From: CAZSXU01 sp964610505 | GTDB taxonomy: Bacteria > Arandabacterota > Arandabacteria > JAGLYR01 | NCBI GenBank assembly: GCA_964610505.1 | Contig: CAZSXU010000011.1 | Coordinates: 1-64,000, forward strand | Direction of reading: 5' to 3' | DNA: 64,000 bases | Shown here: positions 26,549 to 33,839 of the stretch, piece after piece | Layout: each line of letters opens with the position of its first letter | Position numbering within the stretch: position 1 is the stretch's first letter | The notes under the pieces: generated by a model | Database searches by the model: none | What the model was told of the DNA's origin: nothing | What the model saw: the letters and a program-made list of their open reading frames with translations, nothing else | Position numbers and translations under genes: made by a program

Positions 26549-27204
26549 TGGACGAGAACGTACTCCTTAATCAATGCATCCGTGGAGACGAGCGCGCGTG
26601 GAGCGAGTTTCTTCGGCGCTACCGCGCGATTATCTACGGGAGCATTCTGAAGACGCTGGCCGTTCGCGGCGAACCCCACGAACGGGCGGAGGATATCTTC
26701 CAGGACGTGTTTCTGAAACTGTTGTCGGACGACTGCCGCGCACTCCGGCGTTTTCAGAGGCGGTCCCGGACCACGACGTGGCTCGCCCGAATCGCCATCA
26801 ACGCCACGATCGACGCCGTACGGCGCCGGAGGGCTCGGCGTGAGGTATCCGACGCGCCCGGCGCGGACTCCGATTCGGAGAGCCCGGCCGAGGAGATCTT
26901 GAAACACATCGCCGTCGACGCCCGCATCCTGGAGAATGTTTCGGCCAGGGACATGGCCGAGCGGCTGCTGGACCGGCTGGACGAGCCGGACGGTCTCATC
27001 CTCAAGATGTACTTCTTCGGTGGTCTCAAGGAGAGAGAGATCGCAGATCTTCTGGGCGTTCCTATCAACACCCTCTCGTCTCGCAAGTCCCGGGCCCTCG
27101 AAAAACTGAAATCTGCTGCAAGGGAACTCCTGCGAGTTTCGTCCGACGAGGTGGGAAATCAGGAACCGTCGGGAAGTCGAATCGACGAGGAGAACCCACG
27201 ATGA
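26545..27204 (+). CDS. ECF-type RNA polymerase sigma factor
   Basis: Sigma-70 family factor of the extracytoplasmic-function group, 219 residues. Region 2 covers about 10-95, with RYRAIIYGSILKTL and ERAEDIFQDVFLKLL, followed by the -10-recognising WLARIAINATIDAVRRRR. A linker rich in Asp/Ser/Glu (about 96-115) precedes region 4 (about 140-200), where LKEREIADLLGVPINTLSSR is the helix-turn-helix. The start at 26545 overlaps the preceding stop (ATGA); a second ATG follows immediately and would serve equally. It sits between a membrane thioredoxin-like protein and a zf-HC2 protein, so it is probably held inactive by the latter and released by a signal through the former genes. Confidence 0.94.
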   Translation: MMDENVLLNQCIRGDERAWSEFLRRYRAIIYGSILKTLAVRGEPHERAEDIFQDVFLKLLSDDCRALRRFQRRSRTTTWLARIAINATIDAVRRRRARREVSDAPGADSDSESPAEEILKHIAVDARILENVSARDMAERLLDRLDEPDGLILKMYFFGGLKEREIADLLGVPINTLSSRKSRALEKLKSAARELLRVSSDEVGNQEPSGSRIDEENPR

Positions 27205-27848
27205 CGGAATGTCTCTCGGATGAAACGACGGCGGCCTACGTGGACGGACGCCTTGAAGAGGCCGATCGCCGCGCCGTCGAAACTCACCTGGTCCATTGCG
27301 ATCGATGCCTGGAGCAGGTGGCGCTTCTCAAGCGGGTGATGGACCAGGAAGCGGCTCTCGCCGGCCTGGAGATTCCCGACGCCGTCCTGGCCCGTGCAGA
27401 GGCGCTGATCGCCGAACGGTTCGGCCGCCGGCCGGCTGTGATGGATCTTGCGGTCAGAATCGCCGGAAGCCTGGTCGACGTTCTTCGAACGACCGGGGAG
27501 ATCCTGACCCCGGATCCTGCGCCGGTTCCGGTTCGCGGGCGGCGTCGAAAGGGCGGCTGCGCACGTGTGCACAAACGCGTCGAGAATCATGACCTCGTCG
27601 TCGAGGTGGAATCACGCGCGAGCAGGCCGGTTCTGCGCGTCCTCCTGAACCAGGCCGAGACCCGCCTGCCGGTTCACGGCGTCCGGGTCGTTCTCTCGAG
27701 GGCCTCCGATTCGGAGACACGATTTACTGATTCGGAGACACGATTCACCGAAAGAGGCCTCGCGGATTTCGGACCTCGGGATCCCGGGCACTACCGCATT
27801 GGAATCGAGGACGTCGGCGACGTCGATATCGATATCGAGAGTTCGTGA
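27201..27848 (+). CDS. zf-HC2 anti-sigma-like protein with C-terminal beta domain
   Basis: Probable anti-sigma factor for the preceding ECF sigma, 215 residues. The N-terminal zinc-binding anti-sigma domain has His29-x3-Cys33-x2-Cys36 (THLVHCDRCLEQ), preceded by the usual ETTAAYVDGRLEEADRRAVE. Unlike most ECF anti-sigmas it shows no membrane segment. The middle is amphipathic (MDLAVRIAGSLVDVL), then a basic stretch (RGRRRKGGC) leads to a beta-rich domain (about 125-215) ending in alternating Asp/Ile. A 21-nt in-frame duplication at 27708-27749 gives DSETRFT twice. The ATG overlaps the sigma stop by four bases. A terminator follows at 27915, closing the four-gene unit. The lack of a transmembrane region implies a cytosolic release mechanism, perhaps cleavage by CHAT (inference). 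Confidence 0.85.
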   Translation: MTECLSDETTAAYVDGRLEEADRRAVETHLVHCDRCLEQVALLKRVMDQEAALAGLEIPDAVLARAEALIAERFGRRPAVMDLAVRIAGSLVDVLRTTGEILTPDPAPVPVRGRRRKGGCARVHKRVENHDLVVEVESRASRPVLRVLLNQAETRLPVHGVRVVLSRASDSETRFTDSETRFTERGLADFGPRDPGHYRIGIEDVGDVDIDIESS

Positions 27849-27849
27849 T

Positions 27850-27910
27850 TCCGAGTTCTGAGTTCTAAGTTCTAAGTTCTAAGTTCTGAGTTCTGAGTTC
27901 TGAGTTCTGT
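27850..27910. repeat. 7-nt-period array
   Basis: About eight heptads alternate GAGTTCT and AAGTTCT directly after the anti-sigma stop and before the terminator hairpin. This is one of the cleanest members of the period-7 family, with nearly identical units. Confidence 0.7.
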
Positions 27911-27914
27911 CCCA

Positions 27915-27937
27915 AGGGCGGCGCAACGCGCCGCCCT
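27915..27937 (+). terminator. Hairpin terminator of the CHAT-sigma operon
   Basis: A perfect 10-bp stem (AGGGCGGCGC with GCGCCGCCCT) and a 3-base loop, followed by CTCTCTCTGTG, lie 66 bases past the anti-sigma stop. It separates the four-gene operon from the next two-gene unit. The tail is pyrimidine-rich rather than a pure T-run. Confidence 0.55.
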
Positions 27938-28132
27938 CTCTCTGTGCAGCCCGTCGAATCTGCGGCCGGGCCGATGGCGTGACCGAAAGGCAAGAGCGCA
28001 GTCGCTGACCCCGTGTCTCGCCCCCGCCCTGTTGCCCCGTCGTCTCTTTCCTCTGCAAGAATCCTCCGCCTTGACACGTCCCACGAAGTGAAACGCGAGG
28101 GCCTTTTCCCCCTCATCAAGGAGGTGGTTGGC

Positions 28133-29314
28133 GTGTTCAAGCGCCCGACGATTCTGTGCAGACGTTCCTCCGGGGACCGGCATGAATTCGTTGTTGCTCT
28201 TCCGGAGGGGTCCGCTCCCGACTCGGCAGACCGCTTTGCCGCGGCAAGGGAGATCCGGTCCTTCCGCCGACTGTCCGGGGGCCGAATCGCCTTTCAACTG
28301 GAGCCGGGTCCGCAGCTCACGAGGTTGTTGAAGGAGGCCTTCTCGGGAACGCTCGGCGGATATCCGGTGGTTCGTGCGCTCATGGATCCCGAGTCTTTTC
28401 CCGCCGAGCGGGGCGCCTGCGACCTCGGGGAAGCGCAACGTTCGAAGCCGTCCGATGACGTCCCCATCCCCGCAACCGGCGGGATCATGTCTCTCAAGGC
28501 CATCGCAGCAGCAGGAATCGCTTTCCTTCTCGGCATCGCGGCGAGCGGGCTTATCGGACACCCTGGTCCGCCTTCGGTCGGTGCCGGCGAGAGCGTCGTT
28601 TCCGCTCCGGTCGAGAGAGCCGCAAACGTCCCCGTTGACCTGGGCACCTTCCTCACGGCCAAGGGGCCGGCGGCCGCCTTTCGATCCAAGGACGGCACGA
28701 TCCGGTACGCCCTGGCCGACGGCTCTCTTGAAGACCGGCTTCGTCCCGGAATGGAGGTTCGGGTGGCGCCCGACGTCCGCCCCGCTCTCTTCACTCCCGT
28801 TCGGGAGCTGCGGGACTCGGACGGGTCGTTCGTGTTCCACCGGCTGCCGACCGTCCGGGGCGCGCCGGACTTGGGCGAGTACGCGCCCGTGTTTGACCCG
28901 GAATCGGAGACCACCCTCGTGTGGGAGACGGCCGCGGATTCCACCCGCTCCTTCTACGCGTTGAGATCGAGATGGCGGGCCGCCGGAACCCTCCGAGTGA
29001 AGCTGGAGGGCGCGCTGGAGGAGACCGAGGAGGGTCCGTGCCTGCGTGTAGGCCCCATCCGAGTCGGGCTCACGGAGATGAGTGACGTCGATCTTCTGAA
29101 CCTGTCCATGAGCGCGTCGAGATCGGCCGAGGTTTGGGTCTATGGAACCGTGGCCGACGAAGTACCCTGGGAAATCCTGCGCCTCGACCCCCGCCACCCG
29201 GCGTTCTCCTTTTGCGTTGAGTGGATCGAGCCGAAGTGTCCGGAGATGCTCTGTCGGGCCGAGGGCATCGAGTCGTCAACCATTCCGTTGCCCCTGGGAG
29301 GGATTGGAAAATGA
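28133..29314 (+). CDS. Single-pass membrane protein, unknown family
   Basis: A 393-residue protein I do not recognise. Residues 1-115 look like a soluble cytosolic alpha/beta domain (HEFVVALPEG..., then GGRIAFQLEPGPQLTRLLKEAF). A membrane segment lies at about 123-142 (LKAIAAAGIAFLLGIAASGL), and an extracytoplasmic beta-rich domain follows (about 160-393). The GTG at 28133 is chosen because AAGGAGG lies eight bases upstream; the frame is open further up but lacks such a site. Its stop overlaps the LysM lipoprotein start (ATGA). The topology (cytosolic head, periplasmic sensor-like part) and the position after the CHAT-sigma operon suggest a related envelope role, not proven. Confidence 0.7.
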   Translation: MFKRPTILCRRSSGDRHEFVVALPEGSAPDSADRFAAAREIRSFRRLSGGRIAFQLEPGPQLTRLLKEAFSGTLGGYPVVRALMDPESFPAERGACDLGEAQRSKPSDDVPIPATGGIMSLKAIAAAGIAFLLGIAASGLIGHPGPPSVGAGESVVSAPVERAANVPVDLGTFLTAKGPAAAFRSKDGTIRYALADGSLEDRLRPGMEVRVAPDVRPALFTPVRELRDSDGSFVFHRLPTVRGAPDLGEYAPVFDPESETTLVWETAADSTRSFYALRSRWRAAGTLRVKLEGALEETEEGPCLRVGPIRVGLTEMSDVDLLNLSMSASRSAEVWVYGTVADEVPWEILRLDPRHPAFSFCVEWIEPKCPEMLCRAEGIESSTIPLPLGGIGK

Positions 29315-29997
29315 AAACCTTGCGGATTCGAGATATGGCCAAAGGACTCCTGTGGACGTGCGTAGTCGTCCTCTTCGTAGCCAGCTCTCTCGTGATCGCC
29401 AGCTGTCAGGAGAAACAGGAAATCGCTCAGAGTCGGAACTCGTCCGTTCGAAACCTCCCGGACAGCCCAAGGGAGCAGAACACTGCCACAGAACATGCCA
29501 TATTGTCAGTCACCGAGAGTTCCGAAGAGACGGGCAGCCTGGAGGGATCCGTCGACGAGAGCGCCCCAGAGGAGACTCCGGAGGAGACAGGGGCACAAGC
29601 TGCCTCACAGGAGCCGGCACCCGCGCTCGAGTACGAGATCGCCTCGGGAGACAATCTCTGGGCTCTGTCCCTGCGCTTCTATCACACCCACGTCTACTGG
29701 AAGCTCCTGGCAGAGTGGAACGGCATCGAGGATCCGGCCGGCCTCCGGGCCGGACAGACCCTGAAGATTCCGCCCGTGACGGAGTTTCCGCATCAGCTGT
29801 ACCTGGTCCGGGAGGGGGACAATCTCACGGCAATCAGCAACGTCTTTTACGGTTCCGGAGATCACTGGGAGCGACTGGCCGAGGTCAACGGGCTCAACAG
29901 CGCAAACCGTATCCAGGCCGGGATGATTCTGAAGATCCCCGCCCGTGAGGTCGCTGCGGCTCCACCGGCGGACGAAGGCCGATTGGCCTCGGAGTAA
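29311..29997 (+). CDS. Lipoprotein with two LysM domains
   Basis: A 228-residue lipoprotein precursor. The signal ends in lipobox I-A-S-Cys32, followed by a low-complexity Ser/Glu-rich linker (about 40-110). Two LysM peptidoglycan-binding domains follow (about 116-162 and 166-215), each with the GDNL...A...Y...W..L...NG...GQ/GM.LKIP pattern. No catalytic domain is present, so it probably tethers something to the wall or senses it. The ATG overlaps the previous stop by four bases. It is the last gene before the convergent HU gene, with a strong bidirectional hairpin after it. Confidence 0.88.
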   Translation: MKTLRIRDMAKGLLWTCVVVLFVASSLVIASCQEKQEIAQSRNSSVRNLPDSPREQNTATEHAILSVTESSEETGSLEGSVDESAPEETPEETGAQAASQEPAPALEYEIASGDNLWALSLRFYHTHVYWKLLAEWNGIEDPAGLRAGQTLKIPPVTEFPHQLYLVREGDNLTAISNVFYGSGDHWERLAEVNGLNSANRIQAGMILKIPAREVAAAPPADEGRLASE

Positions 29998-30049
29998 GTC
30001 GACCCGGAGACACGGCCGCCGAAGGGCGGCATTTGGGCGCTTCGCGGGA

Positions 30050-30082
30050 AGGCCCCGGGGTCCATTCAACTCCCCGGGGCCT
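30050..30082. terminator. Bidirectional hairpin between the LysM and HU genes
   Basis: AGGCCCCGGGG (30050-30060) and CCCCGGGGCCT (30072-30082) form a perfect 11-bp stem with an 11-base loop between two convergent genes. Neither side has a long T-run, so termination strength is uncertain. Confidence 0.5.
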
Positions 30083-30122
30083 CCTCAAAGCCTCTCCAAC
30101 CGGACGGTTCAACGCTCTCACG

Positions 30123-30446
30123 TCAAACGTTGAGTTCGCTCTGGAACTCCTCCACTTTCTCTTTCACCAGACCCGGGTTCATCTTCTCCTTCAGATCCTT
30201 ATAGGCGACGAAGCGGACCACTTTCTTGGCCGGCACCCGGATCTTCTCCCCCGTTCTGGGGTTTCTGGCGTCCCGGGCCTTGGTCCTGCGGACTTTCAAC
30301 ACGCCGAGACCCGGAAGGACGAACTCGCCCTCCTTCTCCAGCTGCTTCCTGGCCAGGGCAACCAGACCGTCATAGAACCGGTTGACGTTGGCCTTGCTGA
30401 TTCCCGCGGATTTCATGACACCCTCGACCATCTGATCTCTGGTCAC
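30123..30446 (-). CDS. HU/IHF-family DNA-binding protein
   Basis: Small basic nucleoid protein that bends DNA as a dimer. The 107-residue product begins TRDQMVEGVMKSAGISKANVNRF (helical base), then the beta-arm region GLGVLKVRRTKARDARNPRTGEKI with the DNA-intercalating proline (ARNPRTGE), and PAKKVVRFVAYKDLKEKM. The family usually stops near 90 residues; here a ~15-residue charged tail follows. The GTG at 30446 is chosen for its AGGAGG six bases upstream; an upstream ATG at 30494 would add 16 residues without such support. It is divergent from the next gene pair. Confidence 0.92.
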   Translation of the reverse strand: MTRDQMVEGVMKSAGISKANVNRFYDGLVALARKQLEKEGEFVLPGLGVLKVRRTKARDARNPRTGEKIRVPAKKVVRFVAYKDLKEKMNPGLVKEKVEEFQSELNV

Positions 30447-30587
30447 GGCTCGCCTCCTGGCTGACACCAAACGAAACGCTTCGTAGAAGCTCATCCCGCC
30501 CGTATCCTGCACGTTCGGCTCCAATCGTAGCAGACGGCCGAGTCTCCGAGCAAGACTTTTTCGCCTTGCAGTGATCCGGCGTCCGTG

Positions 30588-30656
30588 TCCTTTGACGAGT
30601 GTTTGTCCTTTGACGAGCGATCGTCTCTTGACGGAACGTCTCGAAGACGCTAGGCT
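30588..30656 (+). promoter_or_regulatory. Triplicated -35-like 18-bp repeat with candidate promoter
   Basis: An imperfect 18-bp unit ending in TTGACG occurs three times (TTGACG at 30592, 30610 and 30628). The last copy is followed after 17 bases by TAGGCT (30651-30656), 47 bases before the next ATG. The spacing makes the third copy a plausible -35; the other two may be regulator sites or simple duplications. Confidence 0.45.
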
Positions 30657-30702
30657 CATACCATCCTTGATCTTGAAACCCACACCCCGGGGAGACGACT
30701 CG

Positions 30703-31194
30703 ATGTTCAAGCAACCGGACGGCGGCCCGGTTTCTCCAGCCTCCGTCGAAGAGAAGCATGAGAGAGGCGTTCCGATTCTGCTTCAGCAGATCCGTCGATT
30801 CTACGAGGAACTGGCGCGAGTCCACGGCAAGAGAGGCCTCGATCACATTCGCCGGGTGAGCGCCGAGTACGGAAACGAGCTTCTCGCCCGGGCCCGCAAG
30901 CGCGTGAAGGAAAACGACGTCCAGTCCGTCGGGCTTTATGTCGTGCGAATCTTCAACAACATCGACGTCGACGGCGAACTCGTAGAGTTCGGCCCCGATC
31001 GAGTCACCGTCCGATGTCAGCAGTGCCCCTACCCCTTCACCTCAACCGAAGTCTGCGAAGCGCACACGACGATGGAGCGCGTCATCGTGGAAGGCCTCGG
31101 GGATGACCTCACCTATACCGTCGAGCGCTCGATCCCCGGGGGGGACGACGTGTGCGACCACGTGATCGCACGAAGAAAAGGAGGGCGGTCATGA
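30703..31194 (+). CDS. Small cysteine-containing protein, V4R/ATC-hydrolase-like
   Basis: A 163-residue soluble protein. The N-terminal half is helical (ILLQQIRRFYEELARVHG). The C-terminal half has Cys-x2-Cys-Pro (VRCQQCPYPF), a further Cys in TEVCEAHTTMERVIVEGL and a last one in GGDDVCDHVI. This layout resembles the V4R and ATC-hydrolase-like (L-2-amino-thiazoline-4-carboxylate hydrolase) small-molecule or cluster-binding domains, but I am not certain of the family. The ATG at 30703 follows a GGGGAG site. It overlaps the next, paralogous gene by ATGA. Confidence 0.65.
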   Translation: MFKQPDGGPVSPASVEEKHERGVPILLQQIRRFYEELARVHGKRGLDHIRRVSAEYGNELLARARKRVKENDVQSVGLYVVRIFNNIDVDGELVEFGPDRVTVRCQQCPYPFTSTEVCEAHTTMERVIVEGLGDDLTYTVERSIPGGDDVCDHVIARRKGGRS

Positions 31195-31673
31195 TTCGCC
31201 TTCCCGAATCCATCGACTACGAAGAGGTCCCGATCGAGAAGCGCTACCGGGCGGCGACCCGCGCCCTCTCGGCGAGGATCGGGGCCCTCTACCGGCGGGC
31301 GGTGGACGAATTCGGCGATGAGGCTCTGGAGCTCATCCGTTCGGTCAATCGCCGGCACGCCCGAGATCTGGCGCGCGATCTGTGCGAGGGGGGCGGGCCC
31401 CGCGACGCCGGGGCCGCGGCTCTCTGTCTTGCGCGTCTTCTGGATCTAGTGGGAATGGACGGGGAGGTGCTTGAGCTCTCTCCGGCGTGCGCCCGTATTT
31501 CCGTGGAATCCTGTCCTTTCGGGATCTCGAGCCCCGAGCTCTGCGAGGCTCGGACCACCCTGGAATCGGAGTTCGTTCGATCTCTGGCCGACGATCTGCA
31601 CGTGGAGATCGAGAAATGCGCCGCCCTCGGGGATGAATCCTGCCAGTTCAGAATCGATCGGGTTTCTCGTTGA
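31191..31673 (+). CDS. Paralogue of the preceding V4R/ATC-hydrolase-like protein
   Basis: A 160-residue protein with the same plan as its upstream neighbour. A helical N-terminal half (RYRAATRALSARIGALYRRAV) is followed by CPFGISSPELCEARTTLESEFV and GDESCQFRIDRV, matching the Cys, Glu and Thr positions of the first copy. One of the paired cysteines (the first of C-x2-C) is replaced. Tandem location, four-base overlap and strong AAGGAGG site suggest the two form a heteromer, by analogy with coupled paralogues. Function unknown. Confidence 0.65.
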   Translation: MIRLPESIDYEEVPIEKRYRAATRALSARIGALYRRAVDEFGDEALELIRSVNRRHARDLARDLCEGGGPRDAGAAALCLARLLDLVGMDGEVLELSPACARISVESCPFGISSPELCEARTTLESEFVRSLADDLHVEIEKCAALGDESCQFRIDRVSR

Positions 31674-31751
31674 CAACGGCTGCGAGAGCCGCGGCCGTCC
31701 CGTGTGGCGGGCCGGAAGGTCTTCGCCTTTCGCCTCGGGTCCCTTGACCTT

Positions 31752-33839
31752 TCATTCGATTCGCACCAGCTTTGCGGTGGACGACCGCCCTCCCGATTCG
31801 ACCCGAATAAAGCACATTCCCGGACCCACCTGCCTGCCACGGCCGTCCTGGCCGTCCCACCAGACTTCGTGGATGCCGGGGGCATGATGCCGGTCCACAA
31901 GTGTTTTCAGGAGTCGGCCCCGGACGTCATAGAGTTGCAGCGTAACGCGGCCGCCGTCTGTTTCGGACATCTCGTAGCGGATTCCGACGCCCGTGCTGAA
32001 GGGATTCGGACGCGTCCCCACCAGACGGATGGCCGGATCCGCAAGGTCCACCGGTTCTTCCAGCGGCACCGCCAGCGTAGCGGCGGCGGTCACGACCAGG
32101 CGGGTAACCTCGCGCGCAAACGCCACGTCCAACCGGTCGAACCGGTCGGCGACGCTGTGGATGTAGGGATAGGCCGCGGCCTCCGCATGACTGATCATCA
32201 GGGCCGGAACTCCAATATCGGCGAAGGAGCGGTGGTCACTCGTCCCGTAGACTTCATCCATGACCCGGGGGGTCAGATCCAGCCCATATTCAACCGCGAG
32301 CGTCGAACAGACTACCGCCAGCGCGCGGGACGGCGCATCTCCCTCGAAACTGATCCAGACATCTCCCACACTCCGGGGATCGTACCCGACCATGTCCGCG
32401 TTGATCACGCCCAACGGCGGGGACCCGTTCTTTGAGAACCGGGCGGCGTAGTCGGCGCTGCCGCGCAGCCCGTTCTCTTCCCCCGAGAAGCATACGAATG
32501 TGAGCGTTTTCTCGAACCGGGTCCCGCTGAGGGCCCGGGCGGCCGCAACCACGAGGGCGGTGCCCGATGCGTTGTCGTCGGCCCCCGGAGCACGCAGTGC
32601 GGCCACCTCGGAAATGGAGTCAAAATGGCCGCACAGGAGGTAGGACTCCTCCGGATCGACGGCTCCGGGAAGCGTGGCTTCAACGTTGACCCATCGGTCC
32701 TCCACCGCCTCTTGCCGATCCTCCCATCGGACCCCATCCTGCAAGGCCAGGAGCGCGGAATGCCCGGCGACCCACCCGCCGCCCGTCATCGTGACGGCCT
32801 TCAGCTCCCCCGCCAGCCCCGATTCGGAGCGCGCCCAGGTGACCCCTCCGTCCGTCGTTTGGAAGATGAGCCCTCCGCCTCCGACAATCCAACCTCTCTC
32901 CGCGTCCAGGAATGCGAGGTCGTAGAGTGTCACCGCCGTGTCCACCGCCGTGCTGTCCCAGGTTTCCCCTCCGTCCGCGGTGTTCATCACCCTTCCCCCC
33001 TCGGCCGCGATCCACCCCGTGAGAGAGTCGAGAAACTCCACGGCATAGAGGGTAGGTTGTCCGTCGATCTGCAAACGCGTCCAGTCCAGGCCCCCATTCT
33101 GAGTGCGAAGGACATATCCCCTTCGACCCACCACCCATCCTGTGAGAGAATCCACGAAAGAGACGCCGTTCAACCGTTCTTCGACCCGGGTATCTTGCCG
33201 GGTCCATTGCCGCCCGCCGTCGCGAGTGCGGAACACACCCCCGTCGTCCCCACACATCCACCCCTGGAGGGAATCGACGAAGGCCACGCCCCTCAGGCGC
33301 GTCGATCCGGTCTCGATCCACTCCCATCTCGCCCCGCCGTCCTCCGTCCACAGAACCGTACCCGTTCGCCCGGCAGCCACGGCCCGTTCGCCCGACAGCG
33401 CCGCGACCGCGTGGAGTTGTTCCGCGGCCGACCCTTGCCGCGTCCAACACTCCCCTCCGTCCCGGGTCGCCAGGATGGCGCCACCGTCGCCGACGGCCCA
33501 GCCGTGAAGAGAATCGGCGAAAGCGATGTCTTCCAGATGCGTGCCGAGGTACTCGTGGCGACGGACCTCCAGCCCTGAGCGGAGAAATTCCTGTTCCAGG
33601 AGTTGGGCGGCCGCGTCCATACCGTCCGTTCCCGATAACCGCGTGTCGATTCGAAATGCGTCCCCGTCGATCCAGAAGGGACGGTCGCCGGTCAGCTGGA
33701 GGAGCATCATCTCGAGGTATCCCTGGCTCACGCCCCGGCTCATCTCCACGACCCGGGGATCGGGTTGCGAACCCGCCCATACCGGGAACACCAGAAGAAC
33801 CGCTGCCGCGTGAGCGGCAGCGCGCCGGCTACGGTGCAT
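31752..33839 (-). CDS. Secreted M28 zinc peptidase with inserted YCF48-like propeller and C-terminal sorting domain
   Basis: Secreted metallo-aminopeptidase-like protein of 695 residues with a signal peptide (about 1-23). The M28 fold is split. Its N-terminal helix region (RLSGTDGMDAAAQLLEQEFLR) is followed by seven Ycf48/BNR-like propeller repeats (about 110-385; for example DSLHGWAVGDGGAILATRDGG). The catalytic part then resumes, with metal ligands His405 and Asp407 (GHFDS), GADDNASG, SGEENG, NADMVGYD and SDHRSF, all intact. The last ~85 residues are a FlgD-like C-terminal domain (RPNPFSTG...LYDVRGRLLKTLVD). The ATG at 33839 gives the signal peptide and lies inside the end of the upstream beta-helix gene (11-base overlap). 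The C-terminal domain suggests export by a type-IX-like route. Confidence 0.9.
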   Translation of the reverse strand: MHRSRRAAAHAAAVLLVFPVWAGSQPDPRVVEMSRGVSQGYLEMMLLQLTGDRPFWIDGDAFRIDTRLSGTDGMDAAAQLLEQEFLRSGLEVRRHEYLGTHLEDIAFADSLHGWAVGDGGAILATRDGGECWTRQGSAAEQLHAVAALSGERAVAAGRTGTVLWTEDGGARWEWIETGSTRLRGVAFVDSLQGWMCGDDGGVFRTRDGGRQWTRQDTRVEERLNGVSFVDSLTGWVVGRRGYVLRTQNGGLDWTRLQIDGQPTLYAVEFLDSLTGWIAAEGGRVMNTADGGETWDSTAVDTAVTLYDLAFLDAERGWIVGGGGLIFQTTDGGVTWARSESGLAGELKAVTMTGGGWVAGHSALLALQDGVRWEDRQEAVEDRWVNVEATLPGAVDPEESYLLCGHFDSISEVAALRAPGADDNASGTALVVAAARALSGTRFEKTLTFVCFSGEENGLRGSADYAARFSKNGSPPLGVINADMVGYDPRSVGDVWISFEGDAPSRALAVVCSTLAVEYGLDLTPRVMDEVYGTSDHRSFADIGVPALMISHAEAAAYPYIHSVADRFDRLDVAFAREVTRLVVTAAATLAVPLEEPVDLADPAIRLVGTRPNPFSTGVGIRYEMSETDGGRVTLQLYDVRGRLLKTLVDRHHAPGIHEVWWDGQDGRGRQVGPGMCFIRVESGGRSSTAKLVRIE

